The notes under the pieces were generated by a model. It had not been told where the DNA came from, ran no database searches, and saw only the letters and a program-made list of their open reading frames with translations. Shown here piece after piece: positions 33,845 to 42,945 of a stretch of 58,395 nucleotides of DNA; within the stretch, counting starts at the first letter, position 1; every line of letters starts with the position of its first letter. Location of the stretch: assembly GCA_014763715.1 (NCBI GenBank), contig JACXUV010000031.1:1-58395 (forward strand). Reading direction: 5' to 3'. Both the position numbers and the translations under genes were made by a program. The DNA is from Rhodobacterales bacterium (GTDB lineage: Bacteria; Pseudomonadota; Alphaproteobacteria; Caulobacterales; Hyphomonadaceae).

Positions 33845-34609
33845 ATGGACTTTCGAATTGCGGCCACTGCCATGGCCATCACGCTCGGTGCATGCGCCTC
33901 CACACCGCCGAATTCGGCAGACCCTGGCTCAATAGCTGACCCCTATGAAGGCTTTAACCGCCAGATGTTTGCCTTCAACAATGGCGTAGACAAATACGCG
34001 ATCGCCCCGGCCGCAACAGTCTACAAGACTGTGACCCCCGAGTTCGCACGCGATCGTGTCGGCGATTTCCTCCGCAACCTTCGTTCGCCCGTGATCTTTG
34101 TGAATGACGTGCTACAGGCAGAACCTTCCCGTGCAGCTGATACGTTTGTCCGGTTCACAATTAACACGACTGTTGGGCTCGCTGGCTTGTGGGATGCAGC
34201 GGATCATTTCGGAGTGGAGCGGCATTCGGAAGATTTCGGCCAGACCCTGGCGGTCTGGGGGGTCGATAGCGGCCCTTACCTGGTCATGCCGATCATGGGC
34301 CCGACTACTCCACGTGACCTGTTTGGCGCGGGCGTGGACCGCGTATTTGACCCTCTCACCTGGACCGAGTTCGACGGTGACCCGGATCTGGATGACAAAA
34401 TCGCCATGGGCCGGGGCATTCTGACCGGCCTGAACACGCGCGTCGTACTGGACGATCAGATCCAGCAACTGAACGCACAACCGGAACCTTATGTGGCCCT
34501 CCGCCGTATCTATTCATCTCAGCGTCAGGCTGAGATCCGTAATGGTCGTCCGGAAGATGAGTCAGAACTGTACGAAGATCTCCCAGATTTTGACGAATTT
34601 GAAGAATAG
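33845..34609 (+). CDS. mlaA: MlaA (VacJ) outer-membrane lipoprotein, phospholipid transport
   Basis: 254 residues. Lipoprotein signal with lipobox LGAC near residue 17, then the VacJ domain: ADPYEGFNRQMFAFNNGVDK, RVGDFLRNLRSPVIFVNDVL, FTINTTVGLAGLWDAADHFG and GPYLVMPIMGPTTPRDLFG. MlaA forms a doughnut in the outer membrane with porins and removes mislocalised phospholipids from the outer leaflet, handing them to MlaC. The C-terminal tail is acidic (DESELYEDLPDFDEFEE), which is unusual for the family. mlaC starts 32 bp downstream. The inner-membrane MlaFEDB complex is not in the window. Confidence 0.94.
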   Translation: MDFRIAATAMAITLGACASTPPNSADPGSIADPYEGFNRQMFAFNNGVDKYAIAPAATVYKTVTPEFARDRVGDFLRNLRSPVIFVNDVLQAEPSRAADTFVRFTINTTVGLAGLWDAADHFGVERHSEDFGQTLAVWGVDSGPYLVMPIMGPTTPRDLFGAGVDRVFDPLTWTEFDGDPDLDDKIAMGRGILTGLNTRVVLDDQIQQLNAQPEPYVALRRIYSSQRQAEIRNGRPEDESELYEDLPDFDEFEE

Positions 34610-34641
34610 CCACCAAGACCAGACTGAAGCAGGAGCCCCTC

Positions 34642-35268
34642 GTGAAACGCCTTGTGACACCCGCAATTGCCCTTGCTGCGCTTGCCGCGCTGGCATCGCC
34701 GGCTTACGCGGACGCAAAGACGGAAGCCTATGTTCAGAAGAATGCCAGCGAAGTGCTCGCTTCGCTCAACGACCCGTCGTTGAATGCTGATGAACGTACC
34801 GCAAAATTCAATGCCTACATGGACGAATTCACGGACATGAAGGCCGTCGCCAACTTTGCCATCGGCAAATATGCGCGCCGCTTTACAGACGCAGAACTCG
34901 CCAAATACCAGCAGGTCTTCCGGGATTACGCTCTGGCTGTTTATGAGCACGAACTGGACGCCTATCGTGGTGAAGCCGTGGTCGTGAAAGACTCTGTCGA
35001 CAGATCCCCAACCGACTCGATCGTGAACACGGTCATCCGCCGGCAGGACGGCAAGGACATGGATGTCCGCTGGCGCGTTCTGTCCCGGGATGGCCAATAT
35101 CAAGTCGTGGACGTCGCGCTGAACCTCGACGGCAACCTGATCTGGCTCGGCATCGAACAGCGCGCGCAGTTTATCGCGCTATTGGATCGCACAAACGGCT
35201 CAGCCCAGGCGCTGATCGAAAAGATCGAAGGCATGACGAAGAAGCTTACTGACGAAAAACGCGCCTGA
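34642..35268 (+). CDS. mlaC: MlaC/Ttg2D-family periplasmic phospholipid-binding protein
   Basis: 208 residues, GTG start with AGGAG six bases upstream. Signal peptide MKRLVTPAIALAALAALASP with cleavage near AYADA. The mature protein matches the MlaC fold: MDEFTDMKAVANFAIGKYAR, FTDAELAKYQQVFRDYALAV, and a C-terminal MDVRWRVLSRDGQYQVVDVA. It carries phospholipid between MlaA and the inner-membrane MlaFEDB transporter. It is cotranscribed with mlaA and followed by a terminator. Confidence 0.93.
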   Translation: MKRLVTPAIALAALAALASPAYADAKTEAYVQKNASEVLASLNDPSLNADERTAKFNAYMDEFTDMKAVANFAIGKYARRFTDAELAKYQQVFRDYALAVYEHELDAYRGEAVVVKDSVDRSPTDSIVNTVIRRQDGKDMDVRWRVLSRDGQYQVVDVALNLDGNLIWLGIEQRAQFIALLDRTNGSAQALIEKIEGMTKKLTDEKRA

Positions 35269-35291
35269 TTCCAGGCATGTCTGTATTTGAC

Positions 35292-35328
35292 AAAGGGCCC
35301 GCTTCCCAAGGGAGCGGGCCTTTCTTTT
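35292..35328 (+). terminator. Rho-independent terminator after mlaC
   Basis: AAAGGGCCCGCT (35292-35303) pairs with AGCGGGCCTTT (35313-35323) with one bulged base, followed by TTTCTTTT. It begins about 24 bp after the mlaC stop. Confidence 0.9.
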
Positions 35329-35550
35329 ACCTGCACGTGTAATAACTGCGTCGAAGCATCGCGTCCGAGCGGCATGCGTATGCGCCCGACTCTTCTACAA
35401 TCTCACTGAGACCAGACGATCCGCTAAGAACGCCCCCATGACCGGCAGCCTGCACGATGTTATGGTTAGCACGCCTCTATAGATTGGTGTGGCTTTGCTT
35501 TACAGTACCGGGCGTGAGCGGATGGCCACGTGAGATTGGTGGGTGAGAAT

Positions 35551-37587
35551 ATGATGGCACGGACACTTCCGTTCAGGAGCTTCTGGATAGCCCCCGTTAG
35601 CGCGGTGGGGCTCCTGTCGCTGATCAGCTGCGCTTCCACGACCACCCCCACATCCGGTGAGTTGCCGGCATGGACCAGACTGAGCGACTGCTTTGAGCGA
35701 AGCATCAGTGTCCCTGTTACAGGTGCTGAAAAAATGGCTCGGACCTGTGCAGGAGACTCTGCAGCTGCAGATCCGGCACGTAGCGGCATCGACCGGGCCA
35801 ATGCCTTTTTCAATGCGGCCAGCGCCTATAACGTCTTGGCCACGAAGAGCACGCCCTCTTCATTGTGCCCAACATCTGGCACTTGCAGCCAGATTGCCCT
35901 TAACCTGCTGGATCAATCTCTCGCGTCCCAACAAGACAGCCAGATCAACCTGACAGGTAGCGTTGATCAAATCACGACAAACAAGCGCTTTATCCTGCGC
36001 CGGACGCTGGAACGCAGCCGCGCCTTGCGAGGGGTGGCTAACAGCACGATTGCAGATGCAAGCTGTGGCACACGGACAACCTGCCTGAGTGACGCGGCAA
36101 ACTTGTTGTCGGCCGTCGAAATCGACATCCCCCCGGCATCTGAAGATGCTGCAGGTGCCCAGCTTGGGTGTGACGTGCTGGATACACGATGGAGGGTAAA
36201 CAGCGACCTCGGCCGGGAACGTGAGTATCTTTATGTCGAAGACCTGCGCCGAATTGTCAGCGCCTGCCCGGCATATGCTGCTGCCGCAACCGATCGCCTC
36301 GCTGAAATAGCGTTCGACCGGGCCGAGAGGGTTCGGGAAGCGTTGGCGAAAGACAATCCCGCTCCCTCGGTTGAAGCATCTCTCGGCGCCATTACAGATT
36401 ATCGCGATGCCCTTGGCAAAGGCCGGTTCAAACTTCCTGCCTATCGCGGCATGGGGGCGGTCTATACTGCGCTTGCAAAACGGGAGCCAGCAGGCGCGCC
36501 CACGTATCTTGAGAGTGCCGTCGAGGCTTATAGCAGTGCGGCAAACTTCGAAGCCTCCTCGGCGCCCGCTGACGTTCAGGCGATGGATCTGGAACATCTC
36601 GGCACCAGTCTGATGGCCTTGGCCCGCGTATCTGGCGCCCCTGGATCGCCCAAACGCATTGCCTTGGTCGAGCAAGCTGCCAGCACGTTCCAGAAATCGG
36701 TAAATCTGGCCCCCACGCCGGCTCGCTACGCACTATTGGGCGAAGCCTACGGCGATACGGGCCAGTGCCAGCCGGCCATCTCCGCCTATAAGTCAGCTGT
36801 TGCTGGCCTCAACGGCTCGGAAAAAATCTCCGCAATCCTGGCCTTGTCGGGCGTCTACGACTCCTGCGGTCAGGAAGAACTTGCCCTGCAGACGCTGAAG
36901 CAAGCCAATGCAGCTGGTGATATCTCTGCCGCGGTGCGCTTCGAGATTGGCCGCAAGGAATTCAACAAAGGGAACTTCAGCGCTGCCCTGACCGCTTTGC
37001 TTGCCGCGGAAGCCGGCCTGAACGGGGCCGACGCCGCGGAGGCGAACTACATGATGAGCGTCGCTGAAACGATCACCCGGCCTTCCGAATGGCAGAAACG
37101 CGCGCTGGCGCATGCCGAACGGGCCGTTTCACTGAATGCCCGCGCCTGGCCCTACAACCGGCAGGCCTGCCTCGCGACGATACTCCGCGGGGACACAAGC
37201 GTGAAGCAAGGCACCAGCCTCGCGCGGTGCCCGGATACTGGTACACCTGAAGCCTACTTGCTGCGCGGAATGTATTTCCTGAAACAGGCACAATCGATGG
37301 ACGTCAGCGCATATGACCTTGCCTCGCAAACCCGTTGGCGTGGCATCCTGCGAGCTGCGGAATCGGCTTTCGCACAAGGGCAGGAAATCCTGACGAACGA
37401 TCCTGATGCCAAACGCACACCCTATTTTGATGATCTGCAGGCCGAGATCGACCTCTCCACCCGGCTCGAGCAGGGCCTGACGGTCATCCAGCGCTGCAAT
37501 CGCGAAATCACGCTTGGGCCACAGGACCCGGCCTGGAATGATCTGAACGCCTTCTTCGGTCACTATGGAGTCCTGAAATGCTCCTGA
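35551..37587 (+). CDS. Large repeat-containing lipoprotein (TPR-like), function unknown
   Basis: About 678 residues from the ATG at 35551, chosen for GGTGAG three bases upstream; the frame extends to 35530. The signal peptide ends in LLSLISC, a lipobox, so it is probably anchored in the outer membrane. The rest is helical with degenerate tetratricopeptide-type repeats, clearest at about 380-520 (ARYALLGEAYGDTGQCQPAI, ILALSGVYDSCGQEELAL, RFEIGRKEFNKGNFSAAL). There are more cysteines than usual in a periplasmic protein, several in pairs, suggesting disulfides. I do not recognise the family. It is first in a four-gene operon with a membrane-anchored coiled coil, a TerB-like protein and an L,D-transpeptidase. 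Confidence 0.85.
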   Translation: MMARTLPFRSFWIAPVSAVGLLSLISCASTTTPTSGELPAWTRLSDCFERSISVPVTGAEKMARTCAGDSAAADPARSGIDRANAFFNAASAYNVLATKSTPSSLCPTSGTCSQIALNLLDQSLASQQDSQINLTGSVDQITTNKRFILRRTLERSRALRGVANSTIADASCGTRTTCLSDAANLLSAVEIDIPPASEDAAGAQLGCDVLDTRWRVNSDLGREREYLYVEDLRRIVSACPAYAAAATDRLAEIAFDRAERVREALAKDNPAPSVEASLGAITDYRDALGKGRFKLPAYRGMGAVYTALAKREPAGAPTYLESAVEAYSSAANFEASSAPADVQAMDLEHLGTSLMALARVSGAPGSPKRIALVEQAASTFQKSVNLAPTPARYALLGEAYGDTGQCQPAISAYKSAVAGLNGSEKISAILALSGVYDSCGQEELALQTLKQANAAGDISAAVRFEIGRKEFNKGNFSAALTALLAAEAGLNGADAAEANYMMSVAETITRPSEWQKRALAHAERAVSLNARAWPYNRQACLATILRGDTSVKQGTSLARCPDTGTPEAYLLRGMYFLKQAQSMDVSAYDLASQTRWRGILRAAESAFAQGQEILTNDPDAKRTPYFDDLQAEIDLSTRLEQGLTVIQRCNREITLGPQDPAWNDLNAFFGHYGVLKCS

Positions 37588-37621
37588 TGACCCTGAACAT
37601 TGAAAACGAGGAAAACCGGAC

Positions 37622-38194
37622 ATGACGGTACCAACAGTACAATCTCCGGATAATTCGGACATGCAAGTCTTCCAGTCCGTGCCGACCCATGACGACATGA
37701 GGGCGTTGTCCCATCAGGTGAGGGAGGCCAAGCGCGGACAGGCCCGGCTGCTGATCATGGTCATTTTCCTCGCCGGAGTTTTAGCTGCAGCCGCAATCGC
37801 ATTATTCATGATGTTCACCAGCACGAACACGCAACTTGCTGAAGCAGACCAGAAACTGACCGCACAGGCCGAGCAGGTCAAAAAACTGGAAGCCGAAATT
37901 TCGAAGCGCGATGAGGTGATCACAAAGCAGCAGGAAACAATCGAGAGCTATGCCGGATTCCAGAGCATTGTCCGCCTGCAGCAACAATCAAAGGCACTCG
38001 AGAAGGAAATCGCAGCCCTGCTCGCCCAACCCAGCCGGGTGAATGCGCCCAAGCGCCTGAGGGAACTGCCCGAAGATGTCGAGTGGCTGGATGATGTCAT
38101 CACCCGACTGACTGAGCGGCGCGACGCGCTGATGGAATTGAAGTCTGATGTCGAAGCCTGGCCACCCGTACCGGCACCAGTGCGGCCTGATTGA
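37622..38194 (+). CDS. Single-pass membrane protein with periplasmic coiled coil, function unknown
   Basis: 190 residues. A polar cytoplasmic N-terminus of about 40 residues precedes one transmembrane helix (LLIMVIFLAGVLAAAAIALF, about 41-60). A long charged helix follows (about 68-140: LAEADQKLTAQAEQVKKLEA, SKRDEVITKQQETIESYAG) that should form a coiled coil, and a proline-rich end. The topology places the coil in the periplasm. It starts 34 bp after the lipoprotein stop with GAGGA upstream, and 45 bp before the TerB-like gene. It may bridge the inner membrane to the lipoprotein. No known family is recognised. Confidence 0.82.
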   Translation: MTVPTVQSPDNSDMQVFQSVPTHDDMRALSHQVREAKRGQARLLIMVIFLAGVLAAAAIALFMMFTSTNTQLAEADQKLTAQAEQVKKLEAEISKRDEVITKQQETIESYAGFQSIVRLQQQSKALEKEIAALLAQPSRVNAPKRLRELPEDVEWLDDVITRLTERRDALMELKSDVEAWPPVPAPVRPD

Positions 38195-38239
38195 GCCTCT
38201 TATTTTCCAACATCGTCCTTGAACCAGGAGTACACGCCA

Positions 38240-38743
38240 ATGAGCGAAGAAGCAGACAACTCTCAAGCCCTTTTCGCTCCGATAACGGCCCCGAAGAAGC
38301 CGGGCTTCAGCATGCAGGAGCTCGTCACGGAATTTCCGGACCACCCGAACGATTGGAGTATCCCGGAAGCCTTTCTGTGCCTGATCCTGTCATCCGCGTT
38401 TGCTGATGGCCGGATTGCCGAACAGGAACAGGATGAGATCCGCGCCCTGTCCCGGCGTTCGCGTACGCTGAAAAATCTGGACCAGAACGAACTCGCCCAG
38501 GTGAACCGTATCGTCCTGAAACGCCGCTCAGACCGACCAGACTGGCTGGAAGAAGCCTGTGAAGCCCTGCCCAAGGACATGCACCTTGCCGTGTTCGCGC
38601 ACTGCCTGGATATCGCCTTGGCAGATGGCGTTCTCGTCTCCGCCGAAGCAGAATTCCTGGAAAAACTAATCGGCCTGTTAAACATTTCCGAGGAAGAAGC
38701 CAAACTGATCACCAAGGTGATTTCGTTGAAAAACCGCTTCTGA
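38240..38743 (+). CDS. TerB-like (tellurite-resistance/co-chaperone fold) protein
   Basis: 167 residues from the ATG at 38240 (AGGAG nine bases upstream); a TTG at 38219 is the track of the open frame only. The chain from about residue 40 shows the TerB pattern of paired helices with acidic metal-binding loops: ILSSAFADGRIAEQEQDEI in the first and HCLDIALADGVLVSAEAEFL in the second, with GLLNISEEEAKLI at the end. TerB domains bind calcium and act in membrane-stress, phage-defence or tellurite-resistance complexes; the exact task is unknown. No signal peptide, so cytoplasmic. It is third in the operon with the coiled-coil protein and L,D-transpeptidase. Confidence 0.85.
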   Translation: MSEEADNSQALFAPITAPKKPGFSMQELVTEFPDHPNDWSIPEAFLCLILSSAFADGRIAEQEQDEIRALSRRSRTLKNLDQNELAQVNRIVLKRRSDRPDWLEEACEALPKDMHLAVFAHCLDIALADGVLVSAEAEFLEKLIGLLNISEEEAKLITKVISLKNRF

Positions 38744-38774
38744 CCGTGAGGCGAAACCCGGGAGCCAAGCAGTT

Positions 38775-40109
38775 ATGTGGCTTGAACGATTGGGCCTGAA
38801 CGCGCCATTCGTGGCGTGCATGGTTTTGTGCGCAACAAGCTGCACCAACCCACCGACAGCTGCCCCCCCAATTGAAGAAGGTTTCCAGCAAGAGCCGGCC
38901 TCCCCCATACCGCCGACGCCGCATGGGGCAGAGATTGAACCCGTCAGCGACGCAAGTATTCTCATTAACGCAATCCAACGTCTGTCCGAACACGGAATTG
39001 ATACGAGCGCCTACGACCTGGCAGGGATCGAAGCACTCGCCAGCACACCGGAAGCTCAAAAGGACGCCATTGCTAAAGCATGGCAGCTTGCTGCGACCCA
39101 TCTTGCACACGGCTATCTCGATCAGGAAACACTTGCGCCACGCACTGAACCTGGCATCGCCGAGATCAATATGTACGCCGCTCTCATGCAGGGGGGCAAC
39201 GCCGAGACATTAGCGGCTGCCCTCAGCATGCTCGCCCCTCAACACCCGACCTACCTGGCCCTTCGCCGGGAGCTCACCCGTCAGCGTGTTGCAATCGCAG
39301 AAGAGACAGACCCGGCAGCGATTGCCCGGCACGCGGCCTGGATCGACCAGTTGCGCGTGAACCTGGAGCGTTGGCGCTGGTTGCCGCACAATCTGGGCGA
39401 GCGTTCCGTATTGGCAAATATTGCCGGTTTCGATGTCACGACATTTGAAGAAGAGACACCGACATCACGCTATGCCGCCATCTTTGGAAAGACGCAGCGT
39501 CAGACACCAATCTTCTCGGACAAGATCGAATACATTATCTTTAATCCGTGGTGGGAGGTGCCTGACAGCATCGCCCGCCAGGACAAGCTGCCCCAATTCC
39601 GAAGAGATCCCGGGTCAATTGCGCGCTTCGGTTATCAGGTGCTCGACAGGCAAGGCAATGTTCTTGACCCGGCGATGATCGACTGGAACTCCGTGTCGTC
39701 AGCCTCTTTCCCTTACAGGATACGCCAGGCACCCGGACCCCAGAATGCACTGGGGCAGGTCAAAATCATGTTCCCCAATCCGCATAATGTCTATCTTCAT
39801 GACACAAACGACCGGAGCCTGTTTGACGCTGAACAACGCACATTCTCTTCCGGCTGTGTTCGTGTGCAAAACCCGTTGGATCTGGCAGCGTGGATTCTTG
39901 AAGACACTCCCGGCTGGGACAGAGCAAGTATCGACACAGTCGTCTCATCAGGGAAAGAAACCCGGGTTGATCTGCCACAACCTGTTCCGGTCTATGTTGT
40001 CTACATGACAGCAGTCAGCGACTCCTGCGGCGCGGTCACATACCTGCAGGACATCTACACACGAGACAAAGCCATACTTGATGCTCTGCAACCATCACTT
40101 AGTGAGTGA
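38775..40109 (+). CDS. L,D-transpeptidase lipoprotein (YkuD domain, YcbB/LdtD-like)
   Basis: 444 residues. The N-terminus ends in LCATSC, a plausible lipobox with Cys23. A YcbB-type N-terminal region (about 60-200: LSEHGIDTSAYDLAGIEAL, LRVNLERWRWLPHNLGERSV) leads into the YkuD catalytic domain, which contains NPHNVYLHDTND and RTFSSGCVRVQNP with the nucleophile near residue 361. It should form 3-3 peptidoglycan crosslinks or attach proteins to peptidoglycan, and it is likely insensitive to most penicillins. Compared with YcbB it is shorter and lipidated. It is the last gene of the lipoprotein/coiled-coil/TerB operon and converges on the amidase gene 6 bp away. Confidence 0.9.
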   Translation: MWLERLGLNAPFVACMVLCATSCTNPPTAAPPIEEGFQQEPASPIPPTPHGAEIEPVSDASILINAIQRLSEHGIDTSAYDLAGIEALASTPEAQKDAIAKAWQLAATHLAHGYLDQETLAPRTEPGIAEINMYAALMQGGNAETLAAALSMLAPQHPTYLALRRELTRQRVAIAEETDPAAIARHAAWIDQLRVNLERWRWLPHNLGERSVLANIAGFDVTTFEEETPTSRYAAIFGKTQRQTPIFSDKIEYIIFNPWWEVPDSIARQDKLPQFRRDPGSIARFGYQVLDRQGNVLDPAMIDWNSVSSASFPYRIRQAPGPQNALGQVKIMFPNPHNVYLHDTNDRSLFDAEQRTFSSGCVRVQNPLDLAAWILEDTPGWDRASIDTVVSSGKETRVDLPQPVPVYVVYMTAVSDSCGAVTYLQDIYTRDKAILDALQPSLSE

Positions 40110-40115
40110 TGCCGC

Positions 40116-41723
40116 CTACTTAATCATGGCTTCAGCAATCTCTGGCCGATCCTCTGCACTTTTAAGATAGCGCGGCTCTGGCCGCAGAAGGGTCGCCTGC
40201 TCATAGGCATATCCGTATGCCAGGATGGCCGCATCATCACCGGCAGACCCGATAAAGGAAACGCCAATTGGGATGCCATGCACATCCCCCATCGGAACAG
40301 TGAGGTGTGGATACCCCGCCTGTGCAGCCATCCACCCGGCTCCAGCCCACTCCGGCCAGACATCACCATTGACCGGATCAATTCTGGGTGCGACCGGCCC
40401 TGAAGGAGAGACGAGGACGTTGACATCATATTCAGCGAGCAACCGGTCAATCCCCTGCTCCCGCGTGGAGAAACGCACGGCGGCCTTGGCCCCCAGATAA
40501 GCTGGATCGGTCAGCGGGCCGCGCGCTTCGGAATCCACGAATAGGCTCTGCCCGAAGAGGGCGAGTTCTTCACCGGCATGCGCCTCGTTGAAAGCGATCA
40601 GCTCCCGGAGTGACTTCGTCGTAACCGTATCTGGGGTCGTCGCGAGATAGGCGTTCAGACTGTCCTTGAATTCGAACTCCAACAGCGGAAGCGTGCTTTG
40701 CCGGTAGTTCTCCGCAGCCGGCTCAAAACTGTCGATATCGACCAGAGTTGCCCCTTGTGCCTCCATCACGGCGAGCGCTGCCGCAAAGTGTTCCCGGATA
40801 TTCGGGTTGGAGCCTTCTGCAAAACGCAGAACGCCGATACGCATGCCTTTCAAGGCATCAGGCGACAGGCCGAGCGTGTAGTCCTGCTCACCCGGATCCA
40901 TTGCATTAAGCATGAGAGCCGCCCCGCGGACCGTGCGTGTCATCGGCCCGGCCGTATCCTGCGACGGAGAGATTGGCACGATACCCTGCTGTGAGATCAG
41001 ACCGACAGTTGGCTTGAACCCGACAATCCCGTTCACGTTGGATGGACAGATAATGGACCCATTGGTTTCCGTTCCCACAGCCCCAGCCGTGAGCGAAGCA
41101 GCAACTGCAGCGCCAGCCCCCGAACTCGACCCACACGGACTACGGTCCAGCATGTGCGGATTACGAACCTGTCCGCCAACGGATGACCAACCACTTATGG
41201 AGTCATTATCGCGAAAGTTGGCCCATTGGCTGAGATTTGTTTTTCCGAGAATGATGGCGCCTTGCGCCCGCAAGCCAGCGACCAGAGGGCTGTCACGGCC
41301 CGTGATGTTATCTTTCAGCGCCAGAGAGCCCGCCGTTGTCGGCATAGGGTCGAGACTTTCGATATTGTCCTTCAGGAGGATCGGCACCCCATCCAGCGCC
41401 CCCAGGGTGCTACCATTCGCGCGCCTCTGATCACTGGCGCGGGCCAGCGGCAAGGCGTTCGGATTGAGGGAAATAATGCTTTGCAGTCGAGGCCCATCCC
41501 GATCGATTTTCGCAATCCGGTCAAGATAAGCCTGCGTCAACATCTCGGACGTAATTGCACCTGCAGCTAGATCATCGACGATCTCAGGCAGGGATTTTTT
41601 AATAACACCCTCAGCTTCATAGGACGCTGGCACGGTCGCTTCCTCCTGAACGGCAGGCCCTGGCGGACCGCCACATCCTGCGATGAGCAGAACCGTCAGC
41701 GAAGCTGTCACAAGAGCTCTCAT
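40116..41723 (-). CDS. Amidase-signature family lipoprotein
   Basis: 535 residues with lipoprotein signal LTVLLIAGC (Cys17). The amidase-signature triad is Lys118 in GVPILLKDNIES, the cis-Ser199 in RSPCGSSSGAGAA and nucleophile Ser223 in GTETNGSIICPSNVNG; the spacing Ser199 to Ser223 equals that in the family. These enzymes hydrolyse amides of varied substrates; a lipidated, exported copy probably acts on extracellular or periplasmic amides. It is followed (leftward) only by the convergent transpeptidase gene. No operon partner is clear; the glycosyltransferase gene ends 71 bp upstream. Confidence 0.92.
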   Translation of the reverse strand: MRALVTASLTVLLIAGCGGPPGPAVQEEATVPASYEAEGVIKKSLPEIVDDLAAGAITSEMLTQAYLDRIAKIDRDGPRLQSIISLNPNALPLARASDQRRANGSTLGALDGVPILLKDNIESLDPMPTTAGSLALKDNITGRDSPLVAGLRAQGAIILGKTNLSQWANFRDNDSISGWSSVGGQVRNPHMLDRSPCGSSSGAGAAVAASLTAGAVGTETNGSIICPSNVNGIVGFKPTVGLISQQGIVPISPSQDTAGPMTRTVRGAALMLNAMDPGEQDYTLGLSPDALKGMRIGVLRFAEGSNPNIREHFAAALAVMEAQGATLVDIDSFEPAAENYRQSTLPLLEFEFKDSLNAYLATTPDTVTTKSLRELIAFNEAHAGEELALFGQSLFVDSEARGPLTDPAYLGAKAAVRFSTREQGIDRLLAEYDVNVLVSPSGPVAPRIDPVNGDVWPEWAGAGWMAAQAGYPHLTVPMGDVHGIPIGVSFIGSAGDDAAILAYGYAYEQATLLRPEPRYLKSAEDRPEIAEAMIK

Positions 41724-41794
41724 GCCCGACCCCTTATCTCGTATAGGCTGAACCTAGCCGACAGGCCGCAGAGGACAAGGGCGTTGATGCGGAT

Positions 41795-42862
41795 CTATCC
41801 CGTAATAATGCCCAGACGCTTGCGAAGCATACGCCCGAGATTGTTCATCCAGGCCGGGCGAGCAGCAACATCGATCTTCCAGGAAAGAACCTTGCGCGCC
41901 GCAGCATCAGGCAACAGGCCGATCAGGATCCACCAGGCGTTCCGGGGCAGCGCCTTGCCGCCGAACTGCTCGCGGTTTGCCGCCCGGAGTTTTCCAAGCA
42001 AATTCTTGCGCGTGTCTTCTTTCACGGGATGCAATTCCGGTTCGAACATCAGAGAGACAAGACGCTCCTGAAGGTGCCCTGCGTCGCGTTCCCCCAGATC
42101 ATTGGCCGTGGGCAGGCCCTGCTGGGCGGAATGCTCGCGAATGCACTCAAAACATGCCTGCTGGTGCCCGATACGCCAGCGCGCGCGTTTGGCGTAAGCC
42201 TTTGCGAACTGGGAATGCTGGGCCCCGTGAAGGCGGTAGGCGGAAATCGGCTGATCGAAGCCCTTGGCCGTGACATGCAGCGGCACGGTTGCGGACAGGT
42301 AGCCATCGCCGCCCTGCCGGAACATCTCCGAATCCATCGGCATGACCTGTTCCAAAGCGGTGCGCGTATAGACGAGACCGGATGTAATTGTGCCGGAATA
42401 ATGCCCCGTCTCTCGCAGCTGCGCGGCCACATCCCCATTGGCCAGAGGCACCTGCGGCGGCGGAAACAGGCCGCCCAGCGCACCCTGCTCGTCGGCATAG
42501 TTCATCCGGTAGAGATACATGCCGATATCGGGATCATAATTGGAAAGAATGGTCTTGCCCGCGCCGGGCAACAGGAAGTCATCAGCATCTAGGAACATGA
42601 CCAGATCACCCGTGGTACGGGCATATCCTGCGTTAAACCCGCCGCCATGCCCCTGGTTCACTTCCTGAAGAACCGGGATGATGCGATCACCATAGGACCG
42701 GATAATGTCGCGCGAATTGTCCTTCGAACAATCGTCTACAACCACGAGCTCGATTTCGACATCCTGGGACAGGACGCTTTCGATCGCCGTGGCGACAAAG
42801 CCGGCATAATTATAGTTCGTGATCACGACCGAAAGTTTCGGCGAGATATTTGTCGTCGTCAT
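41795..42862 (-). CDS. Family 2 glycosyltransferase
   Basis: 355 residues. GT-A motifs: LSVVITNYNYAGFVATAIES, VVVDDCSKDNSRDIIRSYG and VMFLDADDFLLPGAGKTIL carrying the DxD site. The central part varies and the C-terminal about 100 residues (GERDAGHLQERLVSLMFEPE onwards) are helical and basic without membrane segments. It is not near the main exopolysaccharide genes, lying between an amidase and EttA, 83 bp downstream of ettA on the same strand. It may serve another surface glycan. Confidence 0.88.
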   Translation of the reverse strand: MTTTNISPKLSVVITNYNYAGFVATAIESVLSQDVEIELVVVDDCSKDNSRDIIRSYGDRIIPVLQEVNQGHGGGFNAGYARTTGDLVMFLDADDFLLPGAGKTILSNYDPDIGMYLYRMNYADEQGALGGLFPPPQVPLANGDVAAQLRETGHYSGTITSGLVYTRTALEQVMPMDSEMFRQGGDGYLSATVPLHVTAKGFDQPISAYRLHGAQHSQFAKAYAKRARWRIGHQQACFECIREHSAQQGLPTANDLGERDAGHLQERLVSLMFEPELHPVKEDTRKNLLGKLRAANREQFGGKALPRNAWWILIGLLPDAAARKVLSWKIDVAARPAWMNNLGRMLRKRLGIITG

Positions 42863-42945
42863 ATCGGGCTCCCTGACGTCCCGTCCTTACGCAAGATTCG
42901 CACCGAATTGCGTAAAGAGAGGCGTCAGAGACCGAAAGTTCTCGC

